Assembly: GCA_046328475.1 (NCBI GenBank)
Contig: JAXLWN010000021.1
Span: forward strand, 32,363-96,362
Origin: CADCWN01 sp046328475
Lineage (GTDB): Bacteria > Chloroflexota > Chloroflexia > Thermomicrobiales > CADCWN01
Reading direction: 5' to 3'
Length of the DNA stretch: 64,000 bases
In this document: in pieces, positions 55,578-63,932 of the stretch
How the letters are laid out: each line of letters starts with the position of its first letter
Numbering within the stretch: position 1 is the first letter of the stretch
Translations under genes and position numbers: made by a program
The notes under the pieces: model-generated
The model's input: the letters and a program-made list of their open reading frames with translations, nothing else
What the model was told of the DNA's origin: nothing
Databases searched by the model: none

Positions 55578-57371
55578 TCAGTCGGCGACATCGGCCGACT
55601 CGTCACGGGTGCTTTCGGCCAGGGCTTCGCCGTGCCAGAGGAGGCGGAATTCGTCCGACTCCAGCAGCAGGCGGTCGAGGGTGCCGTCCGCAGCGACGCG
55701 ACCGTCTTTCAGCACCACGATGCGGTCGGCGCGGGCCAGAACCGCGCGCCGGTGGGAAACGGCGAGGCAGGTGGCGTTGTCGGCCAGGAGGCGGTCCCAG
55801 AGGGTGCGCTCGGTGGCGACGTCGAGCGCGCTGGAGAGGTCGTCCACGACCAGCAGTTCGGCGTCGCGAACGAGCGTGCGGGCGGCGGCGACGCGCTGGA
55901 TCTGCCCGCCGGAGAGGCGCACGCCGCGCGCCCCGACGATCGTCTCCAACCCGTCGGGCATCGTCGCCAGGTCCGGGTCGAGGACGGCGGTGTGGATGGC
56001 GCGAGCGAGGTCGCCCCTGGCATCGGGCAAGCCCAGCAGGATGTTCTCGCGCAGGGTGTCGCTGAAGAGGCGCGGGACCTGGGGCACGTAGGCGCAGCGC
56101 GGCGGGATGCAGAAGGTCGCGGGATCGGCCACGACTTCGCCGTTCCAATGGAGCGCGCCGCTGTCGGCGGGGAGCAGGCCGAGGAGGGTGCGGAGCAGCG
56201 TCGTCTTGCCCGAGCCGATCCGGCCGGTGACGACGACGAATGCGCCGCGCGGCACCGCGAAGCTGACAGCGGCGATGCCGCGCCCCGATTCGGGATGGTT
56301 GTAGGTCAAGCCCTCGACTGACAGGGCCTCCAAAGGCCTGTGCGCAGCCGGTGGCGGGGGCGGGGCGGGCGGCAGTTCGCCGCGCAGGTGGAGCGCGGCG
56401 GGCGCGGTGAGCGTGGCGGGTTGCGCGCCTTGCAGGAGCGCGACCATGCGCCGGAAGGAGATGACGGTCTGCTGGTAGAAAGCGAGGTAGTGGCCCGCCC
56501 AGAAGGTGAAATCGGCGACGAAGTTGAGGTAGTAGACGAAGAGCGCGAAGTCGCCGACGGTGAAAGAGCCGGAGCGCATCGAGCTGGCGGCGACGAGCAG
56601 GATCAGGCCGATGCCGAGGTTGACCGTGTTGGCGTTGACCGAGTCGATCACCTGGGTCAGGGTGCGGTCGCGCACCATCGCGCGGCGGCGATCGTCGTTC
56701 AGCTGGCGCAGGTGGCCGAGGATGTGCGGCTCGGCCCCGGCGACCTGGATGGCGCTGGTCGCCCCGAAGATTTCGCCGAGCAGGCCGGTGACGCGCCCGG
56801 TGGCGGCGCGGCTGACCTGGCGATAGGCCTCCACGCGGCTGGAGGCGAAGCGGGCCAGGGCCAGCATACCCAGGAGAGGACCGAAGACGAGGAGGGCCAT
56901 CCGCGCGTCGAGGGCGAGCAGGATGACCAGGGCGGTGAGCGCGAAGAGGGCGGTGCCGATCTGGTCGAGGGTGAAGCTGATCAGATCCTCGGCCTGCTGC
57001 GCGTCGTCGCGGAAGGTGCTGAGGGCGGTGCCGGGCGAATCGGGCAGGGCGCGAGCGCCGGGGCGGCGCAGCAGTTGCGCGAAGAGATTCTGGCGCAGCA
57101 GCGACATCATGTTGAAACGGTGGAAGCTGTCGGTCTCGGAGCCGCCCCAGATCAGCAGGACGCGCGCCAGGGAGGTCGCCAGCATCAGCGCGATCAGCGT
57201 CCAGGGGCCGAGCCCGGCGGGGGCTTCGCCGGTGACGGCGTCGAAGAACCACTTGGCGAGCAGCCCCGGCACCAGCGGCGAGAGGTGGATGAGTGTCCAG
57301 AAGGTGCCGTTGAAGAAGTAGAGCCAGGGGCGGAAGCGCATCATCGCCGCCAGATGCTGCCAGGTTTTCAT
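55578..57371 (-). CDS. Heterodimeric ABC exporter subunit with degenerate Walker B
   Basis: 597 residues: type-IV exporter membrane domain (six helices, residues about 15-310) fused to an ATPase. Walker A is GRIGSGKTTLLRTLLGL (about 382), signature VRLSGGQIQRVAAAR (canonical LSGGQ, about 488), Walker B LLVVDDLSSALD (about 501), His-loop LAVSHRR. The catalytic Glu after Walker B is Asp, as in the non-hydrolysing site of asymmetric exporters. It starts in the stop codon of its partner (ATGA, 57368-57371), so the two form one heterodimer, probably exporting a drug, lipid or peptide. Confidence 0.93.
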   Translation of the reverse strand: MKTWQHLAAMMRFRPWLYFFNGTFWTLIHLSPLVPGLLAKWFFDAVTGEAPAGLGPWTLIALMLATSLARVLLIWGGSETDSFHRFNMMSLLRQNLFAQLLRRPGARALPDSPGTALSTFRDDAQQAEDLISFTLDQIGTALFALTALVILLALDARMALLVFGPLLGMLALARFASSRVEAYRQVSRAATGRVTGLLGEIFGATSAIQVAGAEPHILGHLRQLNDDRRRAMVRDRTLTQVIDSVNANTVNLGIGLILLVAASSMRSGSFTVGDFALFVYYLNFVADFTFWAGHYLAFYQQTVISFRRMVALLQGAQPATLTAPAALHLRGELPPAPPPPPAAHRPLEALSVEGLTYNHPESGRGIAAVSFAVPRGAFVVVTGRIGSGKTTLLRTLLGLLPADSGALHWNGEVVADPATFCIPPRCAYVPQVPRLFSDTLRENILLGLPDARGDLARAIHTAVLDPDLATMPDGLETIVGARGVRLSGGQIQRVAAARTLVRDAELLVVDDLSSALDVATERTLWDRLLADNATCLAVSHRRAVLARADRIVVLKDGRVAADGTLDRLLLESDEFRLLWHGEALAESTRDESADVAD

Positions 57372-59119
57372 GCCAGCACCTCCAGACTCGCCGCGTCGGC
57401 ACGGAGCAGCGCGGCGTAGCGCGACGCCGGATCGGCCGCGAGCGCTTCACGCCGCCCCCACTCGGCGATCCGCCCGCCGTCGAGGATGAGGACGAGGTCG
57501 GCGCGGCGCACGGTGTCGAGGCGGTGGGCGATGATCACGCCGGTGCGGTCGCGCAGCACCGTCTCCACCGCCCGCCCGATCAGCGCCTCGGTGGCAGGGT
57601 CGAGCCGGGAGGAGGCTTCGTCGAGGATGACGAGGCCGGGGTCGCCGAGGAAGACGCGGGCGAAGGCGAGCAGCTGCGCCTCGCCCGCCGAGAGGCCGCC
57701 GCCGCCCGCCGCCAGCGGGGTATCGAGGCCATCCGGCAGGGCGCGAAGCCAGGACGATAACCCGAGCGCGTCCAGCGCCCGCCAGAGTTGCTCGTCGGGA
57801 ATCGCCGGGTTGAAGAAGGTCAGGTTGTCGCGCACGGTCCCGGCGAAGAGTTGCACGTCCTGGGTCACGACGCCGACGCGACGGCGCACGTCGGCCAGCG
57901 CGGCGTCGCGCAGGGACACGCCGCCGAGTTGGACGTCTCCGACAGCGGGGTCGTAGAGGCGGGAGAGGAGGCGTGCCAGCGTCGTCTTGCCGCTGCCGGT
58001 GCGCCCGAGCACGGCCAGGATTTGCCCCGGCTGCACTTCGAGCGAGATGTCGTGCAAGACGGCGTCCTCGTCGTCATAGCCGAAGGTGACGCCATCGAAC
58101 GCGACCGAGAGGGGTCCGGCGGGGAGGGGCGCGCCCGGGCCGTCGGCGAGCTGCGAGCGGAGGGCGAAGAGTTCGCGCACGCGGCCGATGCTCGCGCCCG
58201 CCTTCTGGAGGTCCTGCAGCTGCGTGCGAATCTGCTCGATCGGGCGGCGCAGCAGCTCGGTGTAGTGGAAGATCAGGTAGACGGTGCCGAGGGTGATCGC
58301 CCCGGCGCGGAAGAGGGTGAGGCCGAGGCCGAAGGCCAGGGCGTTGCCGAGCGCGAAGAGGACGAGCGTGACCATCCAGGCCGAGGCACCGGTGAGGTAG
58401 CCCAGGCGCGTGCGCGGCCACCAGAAGCGCAGGTGCTCGGTGAAGCGGCGCAGCGTGTGCGCCTCCGCCCCGCTGGCGCGGATATCTTCGATCCCGGCCA
58501 GTCGCTCGCCGAGGAAGCCGAAGAACCGGGCGTCGGCCTCGCGCTCGGCGGCCTGATAGGGCTCGGCGAAGGCGCGGATGCGGAGGAGCACGGCGAGGGA
58601 GACGAGCGCGAAGAGGGTCATGCCGAGCCCGAGCCGCCAGTCTTCGAGCGCGAGCAGGACCAGCACACCGGACATCAGGGCGAGATTGCCGAAGAGGTCG
58701 ATCGAGAACTGGGAGAAGAAGTTGGCGAGCAGATTCACGTCGCCGTCGATGCGCTCGACCATCTCGCCGGGGGTGCGCGCCTTGTGGAACGACTGGTCGA
58801 GCGAGAGGCAGTGGGCGGTCAGGTCGGTGCGGAGGTTGTTCGTCGCGGTCCAGCCGATCTGCTCGCCGAGGTATTTGGCGCAGGCGAGCAGCACCTGCGT
58901 GACGAGCGCGATGGCGATGAAGATGAGTGCGAGGCGCACGAGGCGGTCGTGCGCCTCGCCATTGGTCGCGCCGTCGATGAAGCGACGCAGCAGCTGGGGG
59001 GACCAGAGTTGGAGGCCGACTGCGGCGAGGAGGACGGCGGCAAGGATGGAGACCCGCCCCCATTGCGGGCGCAGGTAGCCGGACAGGAGTTGCCAGAATG
59101 CGCGCAGTGGTACGGCCAC
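57368..59119 (-). CDS. Heterodimeric ABC exporter subunit with degenerate signature
   Basis: 583 residues, same layout. Walker A GRTGSGKTTLARLLSRL (about 369), signature GGLSAGEAQLLAFARVF where LSGGQ has become LSAGE (about 476), Walker B LVILDEASSRLD with the catalytic Glu (about 496), His-loop IIAHRLDTV. With its partner, the consensus ATP site combines this Walker B with the partner LSGGQ, and the degenerate site combines the partner DD with this LSAGE. The GTG at 59119 is chosen because the frame upstream translates a repeat; a run of six Gs from that repeat sits eight bases before it and may act as RBS. Confidence 0.92.
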   Translation of the reverse strand: MAVPLRAFWQLLSGYLRPQWGRVSILAAVLLAAVGLQLWSPQLLRRFIDGATNGEAHDRLVRLALIFIAIALVTQVLLACAKYLGEQIGWTATNNLRTDLTAHCLSLDQSFHKARTPGEMVERIDGDVNLLANFFSQFSIDLFGNLALMSGVLVLLALEDWRLGLGMTLFALVSLAVLLRIRAFAEPYQAAEREADARFFGFLGERLAGIEDIRASGAEAHTLRRFTEHLRFWWPRTRLGYLTGASAWMVTLVLFALGNALAFGLGLTLFRAGAITLGTVYLIFHYTELLRRPIEQIRTQLQDLQKAGASIGRVRELFALRSQLADGPGAPLPAGPLSVAFDGVTFGYDDEDAVLHDISLEVQPGQILAVLGRTGSGKTTLARLLSRLYDPAVGDVQLGGVSLRDAALADVRRRVGVVTQDVQLFAGTVRDNLTFFNPAIPDEQLWRALDALGLSSWLRALPDGLDTPLAAGGGGLSAGEAQLLAFARVFLGDPGLVILDEASSRLDPATEALIGRAVETVLRDRTGVIIAHRLDTVRRADLVLILDGGRIAEWGRREALAADPASRYAALLRADAASLEVLA

Positions 59120-59126
59120 GGTGACG

Positions 59127-59163
59127 GCCCCCCTACATCCCCCCAATGCTGGGGGGACTTTCA
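59127..59163. repeat. CCCCC-palindrome of the dispersed-element type, truncated copy
   Basis: GGCCCCCCTACAT then CCCCCC-AATGCT-GGGGGG (59139-59156) then ACTTTCA. Read on the minus strand (TGAAAGT...GGGGGGCC) it parallels the core palindrome of the element at 60360-60620 (TTAAAGT...GGGGGCC). Abuts the start of the ABC gene. Confidence 0.6.
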
Positions 59164-59286
59164 GTGCGTGGCGGGCGATGGCCTGGGGCACGATGGTGGC
59201 TCCCAGGCTGGGTGTATTGAACACTGGGGCGCGTGGGGGCGTCTACGTCCGAAAGGACAGCGGGGTGGGCCGATGGATCAGCGGGG

Positions 59287-59388
59287 TCAGGCGCCGTTGG
59301 TGCGCGCGATGATGTAGACGACCAGCAGGAGGATGATCGCGACGGCGAGGGCGATGAGGATCATGATTTGCTTGAAGAGTGGGTCCAT
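59287..59388 (-). CDS. 33-aa single-pass membrane protein
   Basis: MDPLFKQIMILIALAVAIIL followed by LLVVYIIARTNGA: a short amphipathic start and one strong membrane helix (residues about 8-28). The ATG at 59388 has GGAG four bases upstream; longer upstream starts in the same frame read through unrelated sequence. Small hydrophobic proteins of this kind often modulate a membrane partner; the ABC exporter pair lies just downstream on the same strand, which is suggestive only. Confidence 0.5.
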   Translation of the reverse strand: MDPLFKQIMILIALAVAIILLLVVYIIARTNGA

Positions 59389-59431
59389 CGTGCTCCGATA
59401 GTGCGGCGTGATCGGGCGTGAGAAAGGGCTG

Positions 59432-59519
59432 TAGGGGCGCGTCGTGACGCGCCCTTGTCGGGTGGCGATCACGATGCTGATTGCCACACCACGCCGGGCG
59501 GCTCACGAGCCGCCCCTAC
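59432..59519. repeat. Paired GTAGGGGC hairpins forming an outer inverted repeat
   Basis: GTAGGGGCGCGTC-GTGACGCGCCC at 59432-59455 and GGGCGGCTC-ACGAGCCGCCCCTAC at 59492-59518. Each makes its own hairpin, and GTAGGGGCG / CGCCCCTAC also pair across the pair. It lies between the 33-aa gene and the DUF2007 stop codon (59516). Same opening as the hairpins near 49015. Confidence 0.75.
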
Positions 59520-59842
59520 GACTGAGGTTTCTCTTTCTCCGCGCCTTCCATCCAGTAGGGCTCGTCGCTCTCCTCATCGGGATCTTCGTCGCGGCCGAGG
59601 GAGAGGTCGCCTTCGTCCTCATTGTACGCGGCGAGGAGGTCGCGCGCTTGCGCGGCGTCGGAGGCGAGGACGAGGATGTCGTAGGGGGCGGCGAAGGTGA
59701 CGTAGGCGGTGATGGCACCGCCGATCCGCACCATGCTGGGGATGCCGTTGCTGCGGAGGACGTCTTTCCACATCTCCGCCAGCGCCTGATTGCCCGCCTG
59801 GGCGATGCGCACCAGCGGCTCGTTCCCCCGCGCGTCGCTCAC
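59516..59842 (-). CDS. DUF2007-like protein
   Basis: 108 residues. LVRIAQAGNQALAEMWKDVL and RSNGIPSMVR fit the DUF2007 pattern of a small ferredoxin-like domain (residues about 10-75). Next comes YDILVLASDAAQARDLLAAY and an acidic tail (NEDEGDLSLGRDEDPDEESD). The family is described as putative signal-transducing; the mechanism is unknown. The start overlaps the stop of the PH-domain gene (ATGA, 59839-59842), so the two are coupled. Confidence 0.72.
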   Translation of the reverse strand: MSDARGNEPLVRIAQAGNQALAEMWKDVLRSNGIPSMVRIGGAITAYVTFAAPYDILVLASDAAQARDLLAAYNEDEGDLSLGRDEDPDEESDEPYWMEGAEKEKPQS

Positions 59843-60258
59843 CGGCGACCCTGCGCGGCCTGCTCGCGGCGGCGACCGGGATAGTCATCCGAGCCGTAGT
59901 TCTCCATCGCCTCGAAGATCCGGGACCGGAACTCGCCCGCCTGCCCGACGTTGATCATCTCCTCGGCGTCGTCGTCGCTGTCGCCGGCGCTCTCGACGCG
60001 CAGGTTGCCGTAGTTGAACATCCGGCCGATCAGGGAGGCGTTGTAGTCCACGTTCTGGATGTTCTTCAGCGGGATCGACCGCTCCTGGATGTTGATCACG
60101 CCGGTGTGGCGGATGAGGCGGCGGTCGGTGAGGATCCACGACCGGCTGCGCCAGGCGATGCTATAGAGTCCCAGCGTGAAGATCATCTTGAGCCAGAACT
60201 TCGGGGTACGCCCACTCTCGTAGACGCGCATGACTTCGACTTCACCAGCTGCGGCCAT
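59839..60258 (-). CDS. Bacterial PH-domain (YdbS/bPH2-like) protein
   Basis: 139 residues. A short hydrophobic segment (FWLKMIFTLGLYSIAW, about residues 20-36) is followed by SWILTDRRLIRHTGVINIQE and IPLKNIQNVDYNASLIGRMF with YGNLRVESAG, the strands of a bacterial pleckstrin-like domain. It probably sits on the membrane. The ATG at 60258 follows AGAGGAGCG; a frame open to 60342 is not conserved-looking. Coupled to the DUF2007 gene. Confidence 0.8.
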   Translation of the reverse strand: MAAAGEVEVMRVYESGRTPKFWLKMIFTLGLYSIAWRSRSWILTDRRLIRHTGVINIQERSIPLKNIQNVDYNASLIGRMFNYGNLRVESAGDSDDDAEEMINVGQAGEFRSRIFEAMENYGSDDYPGRRREQAAQGRR

Positions 60259-60359
60259 GGTCCGCTCCTCTCGTGCGCTCGCGACGATCACCATGTGGAA
60301 TCGTCCGCGAAAAGATACGAGAGCGCAAGGGCGGGGTTTCATCGCGGGGATGACGGGGT

Positions 60360-60620
60360 TGTGCGTTCGTGCGTTTGTGCGTTTGTGTGTTTGTGGAGTG
60401 GCGAAAAGTAGGTTTGTTTTTGCATTTTAACTTTTCCTCTTCCTCTTCACTCCAAGCAGGGCAGGGCAAGGCAAAATCCATGCGGGAATGCGGAATTGGG
60501 GGGATTGCGATGTGTGAACAAGGGCGTGTCTGGTGATAGGTTGGCCCCCTCAATCCCCCGCATGCGGGGGACTTTAACGGGTGGCTGGAAGGAAGGGTGG
60601 TGATCATGGTGGACCTCCAT
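60360..60620. repeat. Roughly 300-bp dispersed element with ORF, copy 2 (minus strand)
   Basis: On the minus strand: GGAGGTCCACCATGATCAC (ATG at 60607), an ORF with LKSPACGGLRGP, the palindrome CCCCCGCATGCGGGGG (60555-60570), GGGGGCCAACC, the A-rich block ATGCAAAAACAAACCTACTT (60406-60425), then an octad array (GTGCGTTT units on the plus strand, 60361-60396). The ORF runs for 121 codons into the PH-domain gene. Rest of the gap (60621-60774) holds a G10 run near 60763-60772 and nothing else. Confidence 0.75.
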
Positions 60621-60774
60621 GGTTTGAGTACGGCGCGGCCTGGGGGCGGAGCGGGGGCCGTCCCGTCGTGGGCGGGTTATCGATTCGCCCTTACCTTTAC
60701 GGACCCATCGGGAGGGGGAAATCATGCCAGGTTGGCGGGAAATTGGTGGGTGGTTGGTGGGAGGGGGGGGGGCC

Positions 60775-63198
60775 CTATTCCTGGCGGAGGCGGGCGATGG
60801 TGACGCCTTCGCCGCCGTGGGTGTCTTTGCTGCCTTCGTAGCCGGAGACGAGGGGGTGGCGGCTGAGGAATTCGCGGATGGACTGGCGGAGGGCACCGGT
60901 GCCTTTGCCGTGGATGATGCGGACGAAGGGGAGGGAGGCGAGGAAGGCGTCGTTCAGGAAGGGTTCGAGTGTCTCTTCGGCTTCGACGGCGCGCATGCCG
61001 CGCACGTCGATGTCGAGGGGGACCGCTTCGCCGCCACGGTTCGTGACGATCTTGACGGAGCCATTGCGCGATGATGAGGAGCCGCTGCCGCGTTGCTGCT
61101 GCTCCATCGCGCGGACCTGGTTGCGGCTCAGGCGGGTGAGGTCGGCGAGGGGGCGACGGAGGCGGAAGGTGCCGACCTGGACGTCGGCTTCGTCCGGGCT
61201 GGTGAGGGCGATCACGTCACCCTGCTGGCCGAGGGAGGCGACCAGGACGCGGTCGCCGGGGCCGATCCGCCCGCCGATCTGGGGGGCCGAGGCGGGTGCG
61301 GGGCGGGCGGCGCGCACCTCGCGCACCGACTGGCCGAGCTCGGCGGCGCGGGCCTCGGCCTGCCGCAGCCACTCGCGGGTGACGGAGACCTGCTCGCGGT
61401 CCTTCGCCAGGCGGCGCAATTCGCCGCGCACGTTGGCGAGTTCGCCTTCGAGTTCGCCCAGCGCGGTCTCTTGCGCGCTGGCCCGGGTGCGCTCGGCCTC
61501 GCGCAATTGCTCCTGCGCCTCGCGGCGGATGCGCTCGGCGTCGCGACGCACCTCTTCCGCCGCGCGCCGGGCCGCTTCGGCGGCGTCGCGCTCGGATTGG
61601 ATCTGCCCCAGGAGTTCATCGACCTGGATATCCTGTGTGGTGAGATAGCTGCGGGCCTGGTCCACGATCGCGTCGGGAAGCCCGAGGCGAGAGGCGATCG
61701 CCAGCGCGTTGGAGCGACCGGGCACGCCGATCAGCAGGCGATAGGTCGGCGAGAGGGTTTCCACATCGAATTCGACGGAGGCGTTCTCGACGCCGGGCGT
61801 GGCGTAGGCGAAGCTCTTCAGTTCGGAATAGTGCGTGGTGGTGATCGCCAGCGCGCCGCGCTCCAGCAGGGTGGAGACGATCGAGCGCGCCAGGGCCGCG
61901 CCCTCGGTGGGGTCGGTGCCCGCGCCCATCTCGTCCAAGAGAACGAGGCTGTCGGGCGTGACCTTGTCGAACATGCGGATGATGTTGCGGAGGTGGGAGG
62001 AGAAGGTGGAGAGGCTCTGGGCGATGCTCTGCTCGTCGCCGATGTCGGCGAAGACCTGGCCGAAGACCGAGAGGGTGGAGGTCGAGTCCGCCGGTATCGC
62101 CAGCCCGGCCTGGGCCATCAGGGTGAGCAGGCCGACGGTTTTGAGGGCAACGGTCTTGCCGCCGGTGTTCGGTCCCGTGATCACCAGGATGCGATAGTCC
62201 TCGCCGAGCGCGATGTCGATGGGGACCACGTCGCCGGTGAGGAGTGGGTGCCTGGCGCGATTGAGGACGATGCGGCGGGGGGCTTTGTCGTCGATGATGG
62301 TGGGGATGGTGGCGTCGATATCGAGGGCGAAGCGGGCTTTGGCGAGTTGGAAATCGAATTGTGCGAGGCCATCGACGGTGCGGGAGAGGGGGTCGGCTTG
62401 CTCGGCGATCAGGTTGCTGAGGCGGCGGAGGATGCGCTCGATTTCGTGCTCTTCGTCGCGCTGCAACTGTCGCCAGGTGTTGTTGAGTTCGACCGTCTCC
62501 ATCGGTTCCACGAAGACCGTCTGCCCGCTGGCGGAGGTGTCGTGGACGATGCCGCCGACCGTGGCGCGGGCGTCGGCGCGCACCGGGATGACGTAGCGGC
62601 CGTCGCGCATGGTGACGATCGCCTCGCGGATCGCGCTGCCGTATTTGCCGGAGTTGAGGAGGCTGTTGACGCGGTCGAGGAGGCGGTTGTGGGCGACGCG
62701 GATCTGCGAGCGGATGCGCCCGAGTTCGGGCGAGGCCGAATCGAGGATGTCGCCGCGCGGGCCGACGGTGCGGCCGATGTCGGCTTCGAGCGCCGGGAAC
62801 TCCTCGACCATCACCAGGATGTCGGTGAGGCCGGGGTAGCGCGTCTCGCGCTCGGGGATGCGGCCGAAGGAGCGCCGCAGGGTGCGCGCCCCGCCGAGCG
62901 TGTCCTGGATCTCCATCAGTTGCTGGGGGGTGAGGATCTGGCCGACGACGGCAGCCTGGATGGGGTTGCGGATGTCGCGCGCCCCGCGCACGCTGAATTC
63001 GGGGAGCGCGGTCAGCAGCGCGTGGGCCTCGGCGGTGAGCTGGAGCATGCGGCGCACGGTGGGGGTATGGTCGCTCGGCAGCAGGTCGAGCGCCAGTTCG
63101 GACGCCACCGAGAAGGTGCAGCGTTGCTCCAGGAGATCGAGGACGTCGTCGAACTCCAGCACCGCCAGGACGCGGTCATCCACCGAGATAGCCTCCAC
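60775..63198 (-). CDS. mutS2: Endonuclease MutS2
   Basis: 807 residues, MutS paralogue acting against recombination intermediates or on stalled ribosomes. Core: LEFDDVLDLLEQRCTFSVAS at the N-terminus, Walker A ITGPNTGGKTVALKTVGLLT, SIAQSLSTFSSHLRNIIRMF, Walker B LVLLDEMGAGTDPTEGAALA, ITTTHYSELKSFAYAT. A long coiled coil (about 520-640) links to a C-terminal Smr nuclease domain (LDIDVRGMRAVEAEETLEPF; VRIIHGKGTGALR with His and Gly-Lys-Gly). No mismatch-recognition domain, as expected. Start at 63198. It lies downstream of cvpA, a common pairing. Confidence 0.96.
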   Translation of the reverse strand: MEAISVDDRVLAVLEFDDVLDLLEQRCTFSVASELALDLLPSDHTPTVRRMLQLTAEAHALLTALPEFSVRGARDIRNPIQAAVVGQILTPQQLMEIQDTLGGARTLRRSFGRIPERETRYPGLTDILVMVEEFPALEADIGRTVGPRGDILDSASPELGRIRSQIRVAHNRLLDRVNSLLNSGKYGSAIREAIVTMRDGRYVIPVRADARATVGGIVHDTSASGQTVFVEPMETVELNNTWRQLQRDEEHEIERILRRLSNLIAEQADPLSRTVDGLAQFDFQLAKARFALDIDATIPTIIDDKAPRRIVLNRARHPLLTGDVVPIDIALGEDYRILVITGPNTGGKTVALKTVGLLTLMAQAGLAIPADSTSTLSVFGQVFADIGDEQSIAQSLSTFSSHLRNIIRMFDKVTPDSLVLLDEMGAGTDPTEGAALARSIVSTLLERGALAITTTHYSELKSFAYATPGVENASVEFDVETLSPTYRLLIGVPGRSNALAIASRLGLPDAIVDQARSYLTTQDIQVDELLGQIQSERDAAEAARRAAEEVRRDAERIRREAQEQLREAERTRASAQETALGELEGELANVRGELRRLAKDREQVSVTREWLRQAEARAAELGQSVREVRAARPAPASAPQIGGRIGPGDRVLVASLGQQGDVIALTSPDEADVQVGTFRLRRPLADLTRLSRNQVRAMEQQQRGSGSSSSRNGSVKIVTNRGGEAVPLDIDVRGMRAVEAEETLEPFLNDAFLASLPFVRIIHGKGTGALRQSIREFLSRHPLVSGYEGSKDTHGGEGVTIARLRQE

Positions 63199-63243
63199 AC
63201 ATCACCGGGCGTGGCGCGACACGAGCTGCCCCGCGCGCAGACG

Positions 63244-63270
63244 ACGACCGACCAGCGGTTGGTCGGTCGT
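63244..63270. terminator. Long hairpin in the cvpA-mutS2 gap
   Basis: ACGACCGACCA / TGGTCGGTCGT, perfect 11-bp stem with a 5-base loop. A second, looser inverted repeat AACTGACCC (63318-63326) / GGGTCAGTT (63366-63374) spans the cvpA stop codon. Either could attenuate read-through into mutS2. Confidence 0.6.
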
Positions 63271-63368
63271 GCTGAGCTGCGTAGCAAGCTGTGTGCCGGG
63301 TCATCATCCCGCCATTCCGAACTGACCCTTGCGCCTCGCCCCGGCGTTCCCGGGCGTTGGCGGCCGGG

Positions 63369-63932
63369 TCAGTTGCCGGAAAGGAGGAGCGGGGGCATCC
63401 CCGAGGGGAACCAGGGTGTCACGAGTGCGGCGACGAGCGGGACGAGCCGCGCGAAGACCGGCACCAGCACCGAATCAGAGAGCAACAGTTGCAGGTCGCT
63501 GAACGGGGGACCGGCCCCCATCTCGCCCGTCGCGTTCATCACATGCAGGAAGACGACGAGCAAGAGCCCGGTCAGGATGCACGAGACGAAGGCCAGGATG
63601 ACCCCGGCGAACCCACCGGCCAGGTTGTTCAGCACGCCCATGCGCACGGCGAGGCGCCTGACCATCCAGTTGCGCGAGAGCGCGACCGACAGCGCGATCG
63701 AGACGCCGGCCACGACCAGCAGGAAGGCAACCAACTCGCCGGTGTAGGTCGCCATCGCCGGGAAGAGCTTCGCGAGCAGGTTCTCCGCCAACACGCGATA
63801 GGTCATGGCGCCGATCACGACGCCCGCGTACATCCCGACGAGGGTGGAGGCGACCTTGTCGAATCCGCCCATGAACGAGAGTAACACGACGGCGAAGAAA
63901 AATCCCATGATCAAAAGATCAAATAAGCTCAT
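63369..63932 (-). CDS. CvpA-family membrane protein
   Basis: 187 residues with about four membrane helices: MSLFDLLIMGFFFAVVLLSF, then MGGFDKVASTLVGMYAGVVI, LVAFLLVVAGVSIALSVALS, NLAGGFAGVILAFVSCILTG and LLLVVFLHVM. The CvpA family was first linked to colicin V production and may act in envelope maintenance. The ATG at 63932 gives the usual N-terminus; the frame upstream to 63992 is open but not family-like. Precedes mutS2 on the same strand. Confidence 0.87.
   Translation of the reverse strand: MSLFDLLIMGFFFAVVLLSFMGGFDKVASTLVGMYAGVVIGAMTYRVLAENLLAKLFPAMATYTGELVAFLLVVAGVSIALSVALSRNWMVRRLAVRMGVLNNLAGGFAGVILAFVSCILTGLLLVVFLHVMNATGEMGAGPPFSDLQLLLSDSVLVPVFARLVPLVAALVTPWFPSGMPPLLLSGN

Noticed and set aside
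60242..60607. 121-codon minus-strand ORF as a normal gene
   Set aside because: It is translated from the dispersed element, including the octad array, and runs into the start of the PH-domain gene; kept as part of the repeat rather than listed as a CDS.
61093..63747. 884-codon plus-strand frame opposite mutS2 and cvpA
   Set aside because: Runs antisense through two recognised genes and shows only low-complexity acidic/Gly-rich sequence.
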